Positions 8,363 to 19,505 are shown, counted from the stretch's first letter. The stretch: 64,000 nucleotides of DNA from CAVUXJ01 sp963814975 (GCA_963814975.1 CAWFFB010000022.1:372001-436000), one strand, 5' to 3'. Program-made: numbers and translations. Notes: generated from the sequence alone by a model not told the origin.

Positions 8363-11300
8363 TTACACTTGATCGAGCAACTCGCTCAACAGGGCGCCGA
8401 CCCGCTCGAAGACTCCCCCGATGGTGCGGGGGTCGTCCTTCGCCGTACGGAGGATGGCCTCCTTCGTGAAACCGGGTTTGACCTCGCCCGCTCGAGCACG
8501 AGCGGTCCACCAGCTCTGGGCCGATCGTATCGAGCCTTTCTTCGGTACGGGCGCCTGGACGCGGGACGTGGTTGGCTCCTCGGCCCGTTCCAGCGCCAGC
8601 CGCAACGCCGCCGGCGGGATGAGCTTGAGGTCGGGTCTCTGTTTGATTAGAGACACCAGCCGCACGGGATCGATCTTCGCCTGCGGCCTGAACTTCATGA
8701 TGACCGATTGTCCCTCCCGATCGACGCTGTCGACGCCGAGACGATCCGCCATCACACGAATGCGACCGTAGTCGGCGAGGTTGAGCACGGAATCCGGGGG
8801 TGGGCCGTAGCGATCGGCGGCGTCTTCGAGCACCCGGTCGATCTCGTCTTCTCGGCGCGCCGCAGCAACCTTGCGATATAGCATCAGCCGCTGATTGGTA
8901 TCCGGGACATACGACTCGTCTATGCGAAGGTCGACCCGGAGGTTGACGGTCGCCCGGACATCGTCCTCGAGCTCCTCACCCTTCAGCTCCCGCACGGTCT
9001 GCTCGAGCAGCTTCATGTACATCTCGAACCCGACCGTTTCGATCTGACCGCTCTGCTCGCCGCCAAGCAGATTGCCGGCCCCCCGGATCTCCAGATCAAG
9101 GGCCGCCACGCGGAATCCGCTGCCGAGATCGCTGAACTCCTTGATCGCCGCAAGGCGTTTCTTCGCGACCGGCGACAGCCCGTCCTCCGGCGGGATGAGC
9201 AGGTAGGCATAAGCCGGCCGATCGGAACGTCCGACGCGACCTCGAAGCTGGTACAACTGCGACAACCCGTAGCGGTCCGCCCGGTTGATGATGATGGTAT
9301 TGGCGTTCGGGATGTCGAGTCCGTTCTCGACAATCGTTGTCGCGAGCAGGACGTCGAATCTGCGAGCGACGAAGTCGAGCATCGCCCGCTCGAGCGTGTC
9401 CTCCCCCATCTGACCGTGCCCGATGACGATCCTCGCTTCCGGAACGAGACGTTGCAGGAGGTTGCCGATGGAAAAGATCGACTCGACCCGGTTGTGGACC
9501 ACGTACACCTGGCCGCCGCGTTCGAGCTCGTTCTTGATCGCCCGGCCGATCACCTGCGAATCGAACTTGACGACGTGCGTCTGGATCGACAGACGATCCT
9601 TGGGAGGTGTCTCGATGATGGACATGTCGCGAATGCCGACGAGCGACATGTTCAGGGTGCGCGGAATCGGCGTCGCCGTCATCGTCAGCACGTCGACCTT
9701 CCGTTTCAGCTGCTTGATCCGTTCCTTGTGAGCCACACCGAACCGCTGCTCTTCGTCCACGACCAGCAATCCGAGGTCCCGGAATTCGACGTCCTTGGAC
9801 AGCAGCCGATGCGTGCCCACCATGACGTCCACCTTGCCGGCCGCCAGATCCGACAGCGAGTCCTTTTGCTCGGTCTTCGTCCGGAACCGGCTCACCATGT
9901 CGATCCGCACGGGAAAGCCGGCGAATCGTTCGTTCAAGGTCTTCCGGTGCTGAAATGCCAGCACGGTGGTCGGCGCGAGAAACGCGACCTGTTTGCCGTC
10001 CATCACCGCCTTGAAGGCAGCGCGCATGGCGACCTCCGTCTTGCCGTAGCCGACGTCGCCACAGAGCAGGCGGTCCATCGGCGTGGCCGATTCCATGTCG
10101 TGCTTGATGTCGGCGATCGCCGTCCGCTGGTCCGGGGTGAGCTCGTATTCGAAGGAGTCCTCGAATTCCTGCTGCCAGTGCGAATCCGGGCTGAAGGCGT
10201 GACCGGGCACGGCCTTGCGCGCAGCGTAGAGCTTGAGCAGCTCCTCGGCCATGTCGCGCATCGCCTTCTTGACCTTCGTTTTCGCACGCTCCCAGGATGC
10301 CCCGCCAAGGCGATCGAGCGGCGGTCGCGTGGCGCCGCTGTACTTCTGGATGAGATCCAGCCGTTCCACCGGCACGAACAGCTTGTCGTCCCCGGCGTAA
10401 CGGAGCTCGAGAAATTCCTGGGCTGTGTCGGCGACACCAATCTGCTTGAGACCGACGAACGTTCCGATGCCGTGATCAACGTGGACGACCAGGTCGCCGA
10501 TCTTCAGGTCGCGCAAATCCGACAGAAATGCCTTGCTGGCCGATCGTCGCCGCTCGGGCGCTCGGCGCTCTTCTTCGAAGACGTCGGCTTCGGAGTAGAC
10601 TTGCAGCCCGGCGTCGGGCAGCCTGAAGCCGCGCGACAGATGGCCGACCGCGACCAGGACCGCTGCGTAACGGGCGTCGTCGGCCCGCTCCACGGGCACG
10701 GCGAGCAGGTCATACTCTTTCAACAGCTCGATTGTCCGCTCGGCCCGACCTGGCGTCGCGGCGACGAACAGCGTCGCTTCGCTTTCACTGCGAAGCCGCC
10801 GAATCTCCGCGACCCAATCCGCCACCCGACCGTGCATCTCCACGCTCGGCTGACATCGAACGTGGAGCGCCGGACGAGCGCTGAGCGGCATCGGCGTCGG
10901 CCGCGACCCGGCGGATGGACTGACGCTTTCCACGGAACCTGGGGCAACAGCGTCGTCGTCCAGACCAAGCTGGGTGAGATTCGTCGCATGCGCAATCCTG
11001 GCTTGCAGATCGCCCCGGTCGGCAAACAGCTCGGCGGGCGATGCGACCCCCTTCCCTCCTGCCACATCCTCGTAACTGTTCTGGATCTGCTCCGTCAGTT
11101 TGACGAGGTGAGCCTCGACCTCGTCGCTCTCCGACATGAGGACCTGCGACTCCTTCGCACGGGCCAGATAGTCGAAGAACGTCGCCGATCGATCGAAGGT
11201 GTCGTCTGTGCTCTCAAAATAGCGGGTGTCCTGCGGCGGTTCTTGCCTGGAGCCCGCCGACAGAATGTCGCGTAGTGGAACAATCTGGATCTGATCGATT

Positions 11301-11980
11301 GCCTGCACCGATCGCTGGGTGGCAGGGTCGTATCTCCGCAGCGATTCGATCGTATCGCCGATGTACTCGATCCTGACAGGCTGAACTTCCCCGGCGGGGA
11401 ATATGTCGACAATCCCGCCGCGGACAGCGAACTCCCCGTGCTCGTCCGCGGGGTCTTCGCGGCTGAATCCGGCATCCACCAGCAGCTCACCCAGATCCGC
11501 AGGGCGGATCTCCTGGCCTGGCCGAAGGTCGATGGACGCGTCGAGCAGGCGCTTCGGCGCGCTCACGCGCGGGAGCAGCGCCGCCGCGGAAGCAACGATG
11601 ACGCGAGCCGTGGCTCCCGCCAGCGCGTGAAGCGCCCGCGCGCGCGTCGAGGTGACACCGACGTGCGGCGCCAGTCCGCGATATGGGTCGATCTCATGCG
11701 AGGGATACGGCAGCACGGCCCGATCGGCGGCGGTAGCGGAAAGGCCCTCCAGGGCCGACAGAAAGAAGCAGACATCACCCACTGCCTGCTCAAGGTCGCC
11801 GTCGCTTGGCACGACGTACAGGACAACCCCGTGCGGCACCGAATGCGCTGCGCCTGCGACGAACAGGGCTTTGGCGGACGCCGTCAGTCCTGACACCACA
11901 CGGGCAGGCACGTTCATGCCGCTGCGTGCGATCGCAGTCTTCAGCAGAGCACGCAGATTGAGCGAGGTCGAGGTGGTCAC
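8363..11980 (-). CDS. mfd: Transcription-repair coupling factor
   Basis: A 1205-residue DNA translocase that removes stalled RNA polymerase and recruits UvrA. Order seen: a UvrB-like N-terminal module, the RNA-polymerase interaction/CarD-like domain (GDLVVHVDHGIGTFVGLKQI, about 495-515), the helicase core with Walker A LLCGDVGYGKTEVAMRAAF and DEEQ box VVDEEQRFGVAH, motif III TMTATPIPRTL, motif VI QLRGRVGRSDRPAYAYLL, and the C-terminal D7 domain. The length matches the family. A gap of 125 bases separates it from rfaE2 upstream. The long open frames on the opposite strand are shadows. Confidence 0.97.
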   Translation of the reverse strand: MTTSTSLNLRALLKTAIARSGMNVPARVVSGLTASAKALFVAGAAHSVPHGVVLYVVPSDGDLEQAVGDVCFFLSALEGLSATAADRAVLPYPSHEIDPYRGLAPHVGVTSTRARALHALAGATARVIVASAAALLPRVSAPKRLLDASIDLRPGQEIRPADLGELLVDAGFSREDPADEHGEFAVRGGIVDIFPAGEVQPVRIEYIGDTIESLRRYDPATQRSVQAIDQIQIVPLRDILSAGSRQEPPQDTRYFESTDDTFDRSATFFDYLARAKESQVLMSESDEVEAHLVKLTEQIQNSYEDVAGGKGVASPAELFADRGDLQARIAHATNLTQLGLDDDAVAPGSVESVSPSAGSRPTPMPLSARPALHVRCQPSVEMHGRVADWVAEIRRLRSESEATLFVAATPGRAERTIELLKEYDLLAVPVERADDARYAAVLVAVGHLSRGFRLPDAGLQVYSEADVFEEERRAPERRRSASKAFLSDLRDLKIGDLVVHVDHGIGTFVGLKQIGVADTAQEFLELRYAGDDKLFVPVERLDLIQKYSGATRPPLDRLGGASWERAKTKVKKAMRDMAEELLKLYAARKAVPGHAFSPDSHWQQEFEDSFEYELTPDQRTAIADIKHDMESATPMDRLLCGDVGYGKTEVAMRAAFKAVMDGKQVAFLAPTTVLAFQHRKTLNERFAGFPVRIDMVSRFRTKTEQKDSLSDLAAGKVDVMVGTHRLLSKDVEFRDLGLLVVDEEQRFGVAHKERIKQLKRKVDVLTMTATPIPRTLNMSLVGIRDMSIIETPPKDRLSIQTHVVKFDSQVIGRAIKNELERGGQVYVVHNRVESIFSIGNLLQRLVPEARIVIGHGQMGEDTLERAMLDFVARRFDVLLATTIVENGLDIPNANTIIINRADRYGLSQLYQLRGRVGRSDRPAYAYLLIPPEDGLSPVAKKRLAAIKEFSDLGSGFRVAALDLEIRGAGNLLGGEQSGQIETVGFEMYMKLLEQTVRELKGEELEDDVRATVNLRVDLRIDESYVPDTNQRLMLYRKVAAARREDEIDRVLEDAADRYGPPPDSVLNLADYGRIRVMADRLGVDSVDREGQSVIMKFRPQAKIDPVRLVSLIKQRPDLKLIPPAALRLALERAEEPTTSRVQAPVPKKGSIRSAQSWWTARARAGEVKPGFTKEAILRTAKDDPRTIGGVFERVGALLSELLDQV

Positions 11981-12105
11981 CGTAGCGAGGCTCCGAAACC
12001 TTCAGTGTAGCCCAGAGGCGCAGCCGGGAGAGACCTCCGGGTCGGGGCCGTATTGAAAGCGCGGCAGGTGAAGTCTCGCGGGGCCGCGGTGGACGTTGGC
12101 GACCG

Positions 12106-12576
12106 CTAGATCTGTCGGGACGATCGGATCTTTTCCACGATGCCGCTGGTCGAATACCCACGCTCAACGGGGACTCGCACAACCCTGCCGCCTCTGGCCT
12201 CGACGATCTCGCGGCCAACAATCGCGTTCTCGCCCCAGTCGGCGCCCTTGACCAGGATGTCGGGTTGAAGCGCCAGGATCAAGTCGTGCGGCGTATCCTC
12301 GTCGAAAATGACGACGGCATCCACGCATTCGAGCGCCGCGAGGATCTCGGCTCGCTCCGCCTGGGGCGTGAGCGGGCGATCCAGCCCCTTGTTGGCTCGA
12401 ACGGAGCGATCGGAATTCACCCCGACAATGAGGGCGTCCCCCAAGCGCCGGGCTTCGCAGAGATAACGCACGTGTCCCGGGTGCAGAAGATCGAAGACCC
12501 CGTTCGTGAACACGACGGCCTTCCCTTCGGCACGGCGCCGTTCGAGTAGGGCGAGCGCTTCGTGCTTCGTGAACAT
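12106..12576 (-). CDS. rfaE2: D-glycero-beta-D-manno-heptose 1-phosphate adenylyltransferase (stand-alone)
   Basis: A 156-residue nucleotidyltransferase equal to the C-terminal half of HldE; it makes ADP-heptose. VVFTNGVFDLLHPGHVRYL (about 21-39) holds the HxGH nucleotide-binding signature, and YSTSGIVEKI is the conserved C-terminal motif. The start ATG at 12576 is chosen because homology begins there; upstream in-frame sequence runs into the wzt 3' end and looks non-coding. The kinase half (RfaE1) is not in the window. It is followed by mfd and preceded by wzt, and shares a pathway with gmhB. Confidence 0.9.
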   Translation of the reverse strand: MFTKHEALALLERRRAEGKAVVFTNGVFDLLHPGHVRYLCEARRLGDALIVGVNSDRSVRANKGLDRPLTPQAERAEILAALECVDAVVIFDEDTPHDLILALQPDILVKGADWGENAIVGREIVEARGGRVVRVPVERGYSTSGIVEKIRSSRQI

Positions 12577-12626
12577 ATGAATCTCAGGGGGCCAATGGCG
12601 AGCTGACCAGGTGCATCGCCACCGTT

Positions 12627-14006
12627 CTATTCCTCGCCGTGGCCCTGCTTGAAGCGCACGCCGCCCGAAAATGTCCAATGGTGCTTTGGCCTGTAGATAC
12701 CGACGTCCGGCGTTCGAGATTTCACCCGAAAGGTATACAGGAGGCGGTGATAGTCGTATGGATACCCGTCGCACGTGTGGACTGCGACATCGAGCTTGTA
12801 CGTGCCCTCCACGAGGTCGAGGCTGTCGACGGCGAAGATGACCTCGGCGTCGCCGTCGAGACTCCGCGGGTCCATCTGCTCGATGAACGTATTCGTGCCA
12901 TAACAACAGACACCGTCTGCGTTGAACAGGCTGACGCCGAACACGAAATCGGTCGCCGGCGCATGGGCGGTCACTCTCAGGCGAACGGCCATCGGATCGC
13001 CGGAATGAAAAACAAAGGCAGGCTGGTACCTCTCGTCGAGCAAGGTGACGTCGGTGATCTCGATCTCGCGTGATCCCCAGCGACCCTCGATGACGGTGAA
13101 CATGTTCTTCAGCTCGCCGTCAGGCCTCGCCGTGACCGGTTCGACCGGTTCTGGCGCCGAAGTCTCTCCCGCTTCGTACGTCGACCCGGCTTCCGCAGGC
13201 GCCACGGATCTCGTCGCCGCGACAGCCTTGGCCGTCGTCGTCGCCAACAGCTCCTGTTCCGTCTTTTCAACAGCCGTCAAATACGCGTCGACAACCCGTC
13301 GTGGATCGCCACTCGCCCGGGCTCGGCCCTCGTCGAGCCAGAGGGCTTCGTCGCAAAAGCGTTCGACCAGGCTCAACGAGTGCGTGACCAGCAGGATGGT
13401 TTTTCCAAGACGCCTGAGCTCGGCGAATTTGTCGAGGCATTTGTGCGTGAAGCTTTCGTCGCCGACTGCCAGAACTTCGTCCACGAGCAGCACGTCGGGA
13501 TCGACGTGAATCGCCACGGCGAAGCCCAGGCGCATGTACATCCCCGACGAGTACGTCTTCACTGGGGCGTCAATGAAGTCCTGAAGCTCGGCGAACTCGA
13601 CGATGTCGTCGAAGCGCCGGGTGATCTCCCGCTTCGACAGGCCGAGCATGACAGCGTTGATGAAGACGTTCTCCCGGCCTGAGATCTCCGGATGAAAACC
13701 GGCGCCCAGCTCGATCAGCGCGGAGATGCGGCCCCGGACGGTCACCGTCCCGCTCGTGGGCTTCGTAATACCCGCGACCAGCTTGAGCGCGGTGCTCTTG
13801 CCGGACCCGTTTCTGCCGATGACGCCATATGTGCGGCCCTGGGGCACCGTGAAAGAGACGTTCTGAAGTGCAGGGAAAGTCTCGGTCGGACTCAGGTCGC
13901 GCAAGATGCTGCGCTGGAGAAGGGCGCTCTTGAGCGTGGCGAACTGACGCCCCCCGTAGCGCCTGTAGATCTTCGTCACCTCCTGCAGCTCGATCGCGGG
14001 CTTCAC
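12627..14006 (-). CDS. wzt: ABC transporter ATPase for polysaccharide/O-antigen export
   Basis: A 459-residue ATPase energising export of a lipid-linked glycan. Walker A is GRNGSGKST, the signature is YSSGMYMRLGFAVAI and Walker B is DVLLVDEVLAVGD. Beyond the nucleotide-binding domain (about 1-250) a linker leads to a C-terminal beta-sandwich (about 310-450; RWGSREIEITDVTLLD, FVFGVSLFNADGV). This is the Wzt carbohydrate-recognition domain that selects finished chains. The GTG start overlaps the wzm stop (GTGA), indicating translational coupling. An upstream in-frame ATG lies inside wzm and is rejected. Confidence 0.92.
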   Translation of the reverse strand: MKPAIELQEVTKIYRRYGGRQFATLKSALLQRSILRDLSPTETFPALQNVSFTVPQGRTYGVIGRNGSGKSTALKLVAGITKPTSGTVTVRGRISALIELGAGFHPEISGRENVFINAVMLGLSKREITRRFDDIVEFAELQDFIDAPVKTYSSGMYMRLGFAVAIHVDPDVLLVDEVLAVGDESFTHKCLDKFAELRRLGKTILLVTHSLSLVERFCDEALWLDEGRARASGDPRRVVDAYLTAVEKTEQELLATTTAKAVAATRSVAPAEAGSTYEAGETSAPEPVEPVTARPDGELKNMFTVIEGRWGSREIEITDVTLLDERYQPAFVFHSGDPMAVRLRVTAHAPATDFVFGVSLFNADGVCCYGTNTFIEQMDPRSLDGDAEVIFAVDSLDLVEGTYKLDVAVHTCDGYPYDYHRLLYTFRVKSRTPDVGIYRPKHHWTFSGGVRFKQGHGEE

Positions 14007-14797
14007 ACGACCTCCACAAACGAGTCGCGCAACCGGTCGAACAGCCAGTAGCCGGCGAGAAACACCCCCACCGAGGCCACCCCCAGGGCGAGCAGCCACC
14101 GCCAGTGGCCGATCGCGTCCGGGAAGAACAGGATCTCCTGGTACGAAATCGCCAGATGGGTGAACGGATTCAAGTCGAAGAGCAGCTTATACGGCAGCAC
14201 TTCCTTCTGAAACCACGGATAGATGATGGGCGTCGAGAAGAACCACAGCATCAGGACGTTCGCGAGAATGTCGCGGATGTCGCGGAAGTGCACGGTCAAC
14301 GCCGCCAGCCCGAGGCCGATGCCGGTGGTGAAAATCAGCTGAACGAGGACCGCCACCGGAAACCAGGCCAGGTCCCAGGCATCCGGTGGGTGCCGATACA
14401 GGATCAAGAAGAGGATCACGATCGGCAGCGCCAGGAAGAAATGCACCATGTTCGCCAGCACGCTGACGATTGGCAGGACTTCGGCTGGAAAGAGCACCTT
14501 CTTTATCAAATTGCCCCCGGCGATCAGCGAACCGGACGCTTCGGTCAGCGACGCCGCGAACCAGGTCCACGGCAGGATCCCGCACAACATGAACAGCGCA
14601 TAGGGTTGAACCCCGTCGACGCGGTTCGGCATGATCGTCGTGAAGATGAACGAGTAGATCGCCAGCAGCAGAAGCGGATTGATGAAGGACCAGCAGAACC
14701 CGAGAACGGATCCCCGATAGCGCGCCTTCAGCTCGCGAGCAACCAGACTCTGGATGAGACCGCGGTACCGGACCAGCTGTGCGAGATTGGCAAACAA
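14003..14797 (-). CDS. wzm: ABC-2 polysaccharide exporter permease
   Basis: A 264-residue integral membrane protein that forms the channel for Wzt. RDL-type amphipathic N-terminus LVARELKARYRGSVLGFCW is followed by six hydrophobic segments typical of ABC-2 permeases, ending DRLRDSFVEVV. The start is a TTG with no convincing ribosome site, because a MITE-like element ends only 4 bases upstream and brings an in-frame TAG two codons before the start. The original 5' end may have been altered by that insertion. It overlaps wzt by 4 bases. Confidence 0.88.
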   Translation of the reverse strand: MFANLAQLVRYRGLIQSLVARELKARYRGSVLGFCWSFINPLLLLAIYSFIFTTIMPNRVDGVQPYALFMLCGILPWTWFAASLTEASGSLIAGGNLIKKVLFPAEVLPIVSVLANMVHFFLALPIVILFLILYRHPPDAWDLAWFPVAVLVQLIFTTGIGLGLAALTVHFRDIRDILANVLMLWFFSTPIIYPWFQKEVLPYKLLFDLNPFTHLAISYQEILFFPDAIGHWRWLLALGVASVGVFLAGYWLFDRLRDSFVEVV

Positions 14798-14801
14798 GCG
14801 C

Positions 14802-14964
14802 TAGTGTCCCGGGTCTGAAATAGGTCGTGCACCAAGGGCGGCGATGCGCCCGGAGGCCCAGATGCGACGGGCGAGACGATAGGGCAGATTTGGGCGGTAC
14901 GTCACGCAGCCGGCCGGGACGCTGCGCCGGCCGAATGCCGATGGATTTCTGAGTCGGGACACTA
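14802..14964. mobile_element. MITE-like element with terminal inverted repeats and TA duplication
   Basis: A 163-bp non-coding element. Its left end TAGTGTCCCGGGTCTGAAAT (14802-14821) and the reverse complement of its right end, TAGTGTCCCGACTCAGAAAT (14945-14964), match at 17 of 20 positions. TA at both extremities is the target-site pattern of IS630/Tc1-mariner transposases. No transposase is inside, so it would be mobilised in trans. Internally there is a GC-rich inverted repeat around GCCGGCC. Its right TA forms part of the TAG stop of atpC, and its left end lies 4 bases from the wzm start codon. The ends differ from those of the IS630 element at 61 kb. Confidence 0.75.
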
Positions 14965-15387
14965 CGAGCGAATTCTAGCGCGGCTGGCGACCTGGAGACG
15001 GATTAAGGCTTTGAGCAGCGCGATGCGCGCCCGCTCGAAATCGATGTCCGTGGTGGCCGGCCTGGCGATGCGCTCTTCGGCCCGCTTTTTCGACGCCTCG
15101 GCCCGCGCCGTGTCGATTTCCTCGGGCCGCTCCGCGATTTGGGCGAGGATCGTCACCTGTTCTGGCTGAACTTCGGCGAACCCGAAGGCAATCGCCAGGT
15201 AGTGCTTCTCCTGGCCTTGCCGGTACCACAGTTCGCCTGCGCCCAGGAGGGCCAACAAGGGTGTGTGGCCTGGCAGCACGCCGAAGTACCCTTCGGAACC
15301 GGGAATCTCCACTTCATCAACCCGCTCGTTGACGAGCGCCCGATCGGCGGACACGATGTGAAGCTGAAGACTGGTTGGGAGAGTCAC
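14962..15387 (-). CDS. atpC: F1 ATP synthase epsilon subunit
   Basis: A 141-residue rotor-stalk subunit. The N-terminal beta-sandwich carries the family pattern VDEVEIPGSEGYFGVLPGHTPLLALL (about 25-50; only part is one diagnostic run, GYFGVLPGHTPLL). A C-terminal helical hairpin rich in Glu/Arg/Ala follows. The stop TAG coincides with the inserted MITE terminus, so the last residues (ARIRS) may not be ancestral. It is last in the leftward atpH-A-G-D-C order, 73 bases after atpD. Confidence 0.93.
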   Translation of the reverse strand: MTLPTSLQLHIVSADRALVNERVDEVEIPGSEGYFGVLPGHTPLLALLGAGELWYRQGQEKHYLAIAFGFAEVQPEQVTILAQIAERPEEIDTARAEASKKRAEERIARPATTDIDFERARIALLKALIRLQVASRARIRS

Positions 15388-15460
15388 GTTCTTGATCCTG
15401 GCTTTTGGCGCTAGGCCTCGTCCAGAGCCTGACGTCCAAAGTCCGAAGCCACTCGGTTTA

Positions 15461-16904
15461 CTACGCCGCTTGACGTTTCCGCCAGCGCTCGATCACCTCG
15501 TCGATCGTTCCGACCATGTAAAAGTCCTGCTCGGGGATCTCGTCGTGCTTGCCCTCCACGATCTCCTTGAAACCGCGGATGGTGTCGGCGATCGTCACAT
15601 ACTTTCCTTCGAGACCGGTGAACTGCTGCGCGACGAAAAACGGCTGGGACAGGAACTTCTGCAGCTTCCGCGCCCGGGACACCGTGAGCCGATCTTCCTC
15701 CGACAGCTCGTCGATGCCGAGAATCGCGATGATATCCTGCAGGTCCTTGTACCGCTGCAAGATGAGCTTGACCTGCCTCGCGACGCTGTAGTGCTCCTCA
15801 CCGATGATGCGCGGGTCGAGAATCCGCGAGGTCGACGCCAGGGGATCGACTGCCGGATAGATTCCGAGCTCCGCGATCGAGCGCGACAGGTTCGTCGTCG
15901 CGTCGAGGTGCGCGAAGGTCGTCGCCGGCGCCGGGTCGGTATAGTCGTCTGCCGGCACGTAAATCGCCTGAACCGAGGTGATCGACCCCTTCTTCGTCGA
16001 GGTGATGCGTTCCTGCAGCTCGCCCATCTCCGTGAGCAGGGTCGGCTGGTAGCCGACCGCTGACGGCATGCGTCCGAGAAGGGCCGACACCTCAGAGCCG
16101 GCTTGCGTGAACCGGAAGATGTTGTCGATGAAAAGCAGCACGTCCTTGCCTTCAGCATCGCGGAAGTACTCGGCGACCGTCAGCGCCGTGAGGCCGACGC
16201 GAAGCCGGGCACCCGGCGGCTCGGTCATCTGTCCGTATACCAGCGCCGCGCGCGACTTGCTCGGATCGTTGACGTCGATCACGCCGCTTTCCTGGAACTC
16301 GACCCAGAGGTCATTCCCCTCGCGCGTGCGTTCGCCGACGCCGCCGAAGACCGACACGCCGCCGTGCTTGACGGCGATGTTGTGAATCAGCTCCATGATG
16401 ATGACGGTCTTGCCGACACCGGCGCCGCCGAAGAGGCCGATCTTCCCTCCCTGGAGGTACGGCTCCAGCAGATCGACGACCTTGATGCCCGTCTCGAACA
16501 TCTTGAGCTCGGTCGACTGATCCTCGAGCGTCGGCGGGGGACGGTGAATCGGCCAACGGTCTTTCGACTTCACCGGACGGTCGGGGAAGTCGACCGGCTC
16601 GCCGAGAACGTTGAGCACCCGTCCCAGCGTCTCGGGACCCACGGGGACGGTAATCGGCTCGCCGAGATCCAAGACGCTTCATGCCCCGCTGCATGCCGTC
16701 GGTCGGTTTCATGGCAACCGCGCGCACGCGGTTCTCGCCGAGGTGCTGTTCGACCTCCGCGATGACGTCGATGGCGCCCGTCTCCTGGCTTTCCGACCTG
16801 ATGCGCAGCGCGCTGTAGATCTCGGGCAGCTGTCCGGCCTCGAACTCGACGTCGACCACCGGACCGATCACCTGAACGATTTTTCCGATTCTCTGCTCAG
16901 CCAT
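15461..16904 (-). CDS. atpD: F1 ATP synthase beta subunit, with a single-base frameshift
   Basis: The catalytic subunit of F1. The N-terminus (MAEQRIGKIVQVIGPVVDVEF) is in one frame up to VAMKPTDGMQRGMK. The rest (VLDLGEPITVPVGPETLGR onward) is in the next frame. Removing one base near 16676 (AAG-C-GTC on the minus strand) restores a 480-residue protein of normal length, with P-loop GGAGVGKT and the catalytic segment GVGERTREGNDLW. There is no slippery sequence or pseudoknot that would suggest programmed frameshifting. Since atpD is needed for F1 function, an assembly indel is the simplest explanation. Confidence 0.93.
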
Positions 16905-16914
16905 AATCTTCTCG

Positions 16915-17785
16915 CTACAGCGCCTCGGCTCCCGATACCACCTCGATGATCTCGCGGGTAATGGCGGCCTGGCGCACCTTGTTCATGTACAGCGTCAAAC
17001 TGGCGATCATGTCGGCCGAATTCTTCGTCGCGGTGTCCATCGCGGTCATCTGCGCGGCGAAGAATGCCGCGTTCGACTCGAGCAGCGCGCGGTAGACCTG
17101 CACGTCGATATAGCGCGGCAGGAGCTGGTTGAAAATCTCCTCGGGCGACGGCTCGTACAAGTAGTCGATGTCGGGCACCACCCTTCCGGCGACTTCAACG
17201 TCGGTGCGCACGATCGGCAGCAGCTGATCGACGACGACCCGCTGGGAGATCACCGACTTGAACTCGTTGTAGACCAGCACGACCCGATCGACCTGTTCGG
17301 CGACAAAGGCCTCGACCGCGTTCCGCGCGATCGCCTGCGCATCGGCGTACCGCAGCCGCTGGAAGATGTTGACCTGCTCGAACAGCGTGTCGAAGCCGCG
17401 CCGTCCGAAGAAATCCCTCCCCTTGCGGCCGACGAGACCAAGAACGCACGGCTCGCCGCTCCCTGGCGATGAACGCCCCGGCGCCCTTGATGACGTTCGT
17501 GTTGAAGCTCCCGCAGAGCCCCTTGTCGGCGGTGACGACAATCACGAGGGTTCTGCTTCCGGGCCGACGCTCCCGCACGTCGAGCAGCGGGTGAACCGAC
17601 GGATCCACGCGTGCGGCCAGGCTTGCGAGAACGCGCTGCATGTGGGCGGCAAAGGGGCGCGCGCTCATCATTCGCTCTTGCGCACGACGCAGCTTGGACG
17701 CGGCGACCATCTTCATCGCCTTGGTGATTTGCTGTGTGTTCTTCACCGCTCGAACACGGCGGCGGAGGTCAATCAGTGATGGCAT
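16915..17785 (-). CDS. atpG: F1 ATP synthase gamma subunit, with a single-base frameshift
   Basis: The central rotor shaft. The N-terminal half (MPSLIDLRRRVRAVKNTQQI ... GLCGSFNTNVIKGAGAFIARE) and the C-terminal half (GEPCVLGLVGRKGRDFF ... REIIEVVSGAEAL) lie in different frames. Dropping one base near 17458 (GAG-C-GGC on the minus strand) gives 289 residues, the normal length. Both long terminal helices that form the coiled-coil shaft are intact. It sits 10 bases upstream of atpD, which has the same kind of lesion. A real double knockout of F1 is unlikely; a sequencing error is favoured. Confidence 0.92.
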
Positions 17786-17848
17786 CGTTTCACGTGAGCC
17801 ACGAAGTTAAGACTGTGTGTCAGAAGATTCTCCTTCGCGTGCTTCGTG
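17786..17848. promoter_or_regulatory. Degenerate parS-like site and intergenic inverted repeat
   Basis: CGTTTCACGTGAGCCA (17786-17801) matches the parS consensus at 13 of 16 positions and contains the core TTTCACGTGA. It sits immediately before the atpG start. Just beyond, CACGAAG (17800-17806) can pair with CTTCGTG (17842-17848), a hairpin of the type common between genes in such genomes. Binding by ParB is inference; a better parS lies 5.4 kb away. Confidence 0.35.
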
Positions 17849-17882
17849 TCGTCGCGGTTTCATCCTTGGTCCTGGGCTCGCG

Positions 17883-19409
<1,527 letters not shown>

Positions 19410-19505
19410 CGTTCGATCCTTGTCGAGGCAGAGAGGCTGGAAGCTTGCGCACCGAGTGCGAGATGACTTGCCAACCTGCCGGGAACCTATTGCGCACGCG
19501 CGGAC

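Noticed and set aside
12577..12906. N-terminal extension of rfaE2
   Set aside because: Sequence upstream of the ATG at 12576 is arginine-rich shadow of wzt; homology begins at MFTKHEALALL.
14965..15000. IS630 end at the atpC-wzm gap as part of the same element family as 61 kb
   Set aside because: The terminal sequences (GTGTCCCG against GCGTTTTCC) are different, so the MITE is not a deletion derivative of that IS.
15461..16904. Programmed ribosomal frameshift in atpD
   Set aside because: No slippery heptamer or downstream structure is seen, and beta subunits are not known to need recoding.
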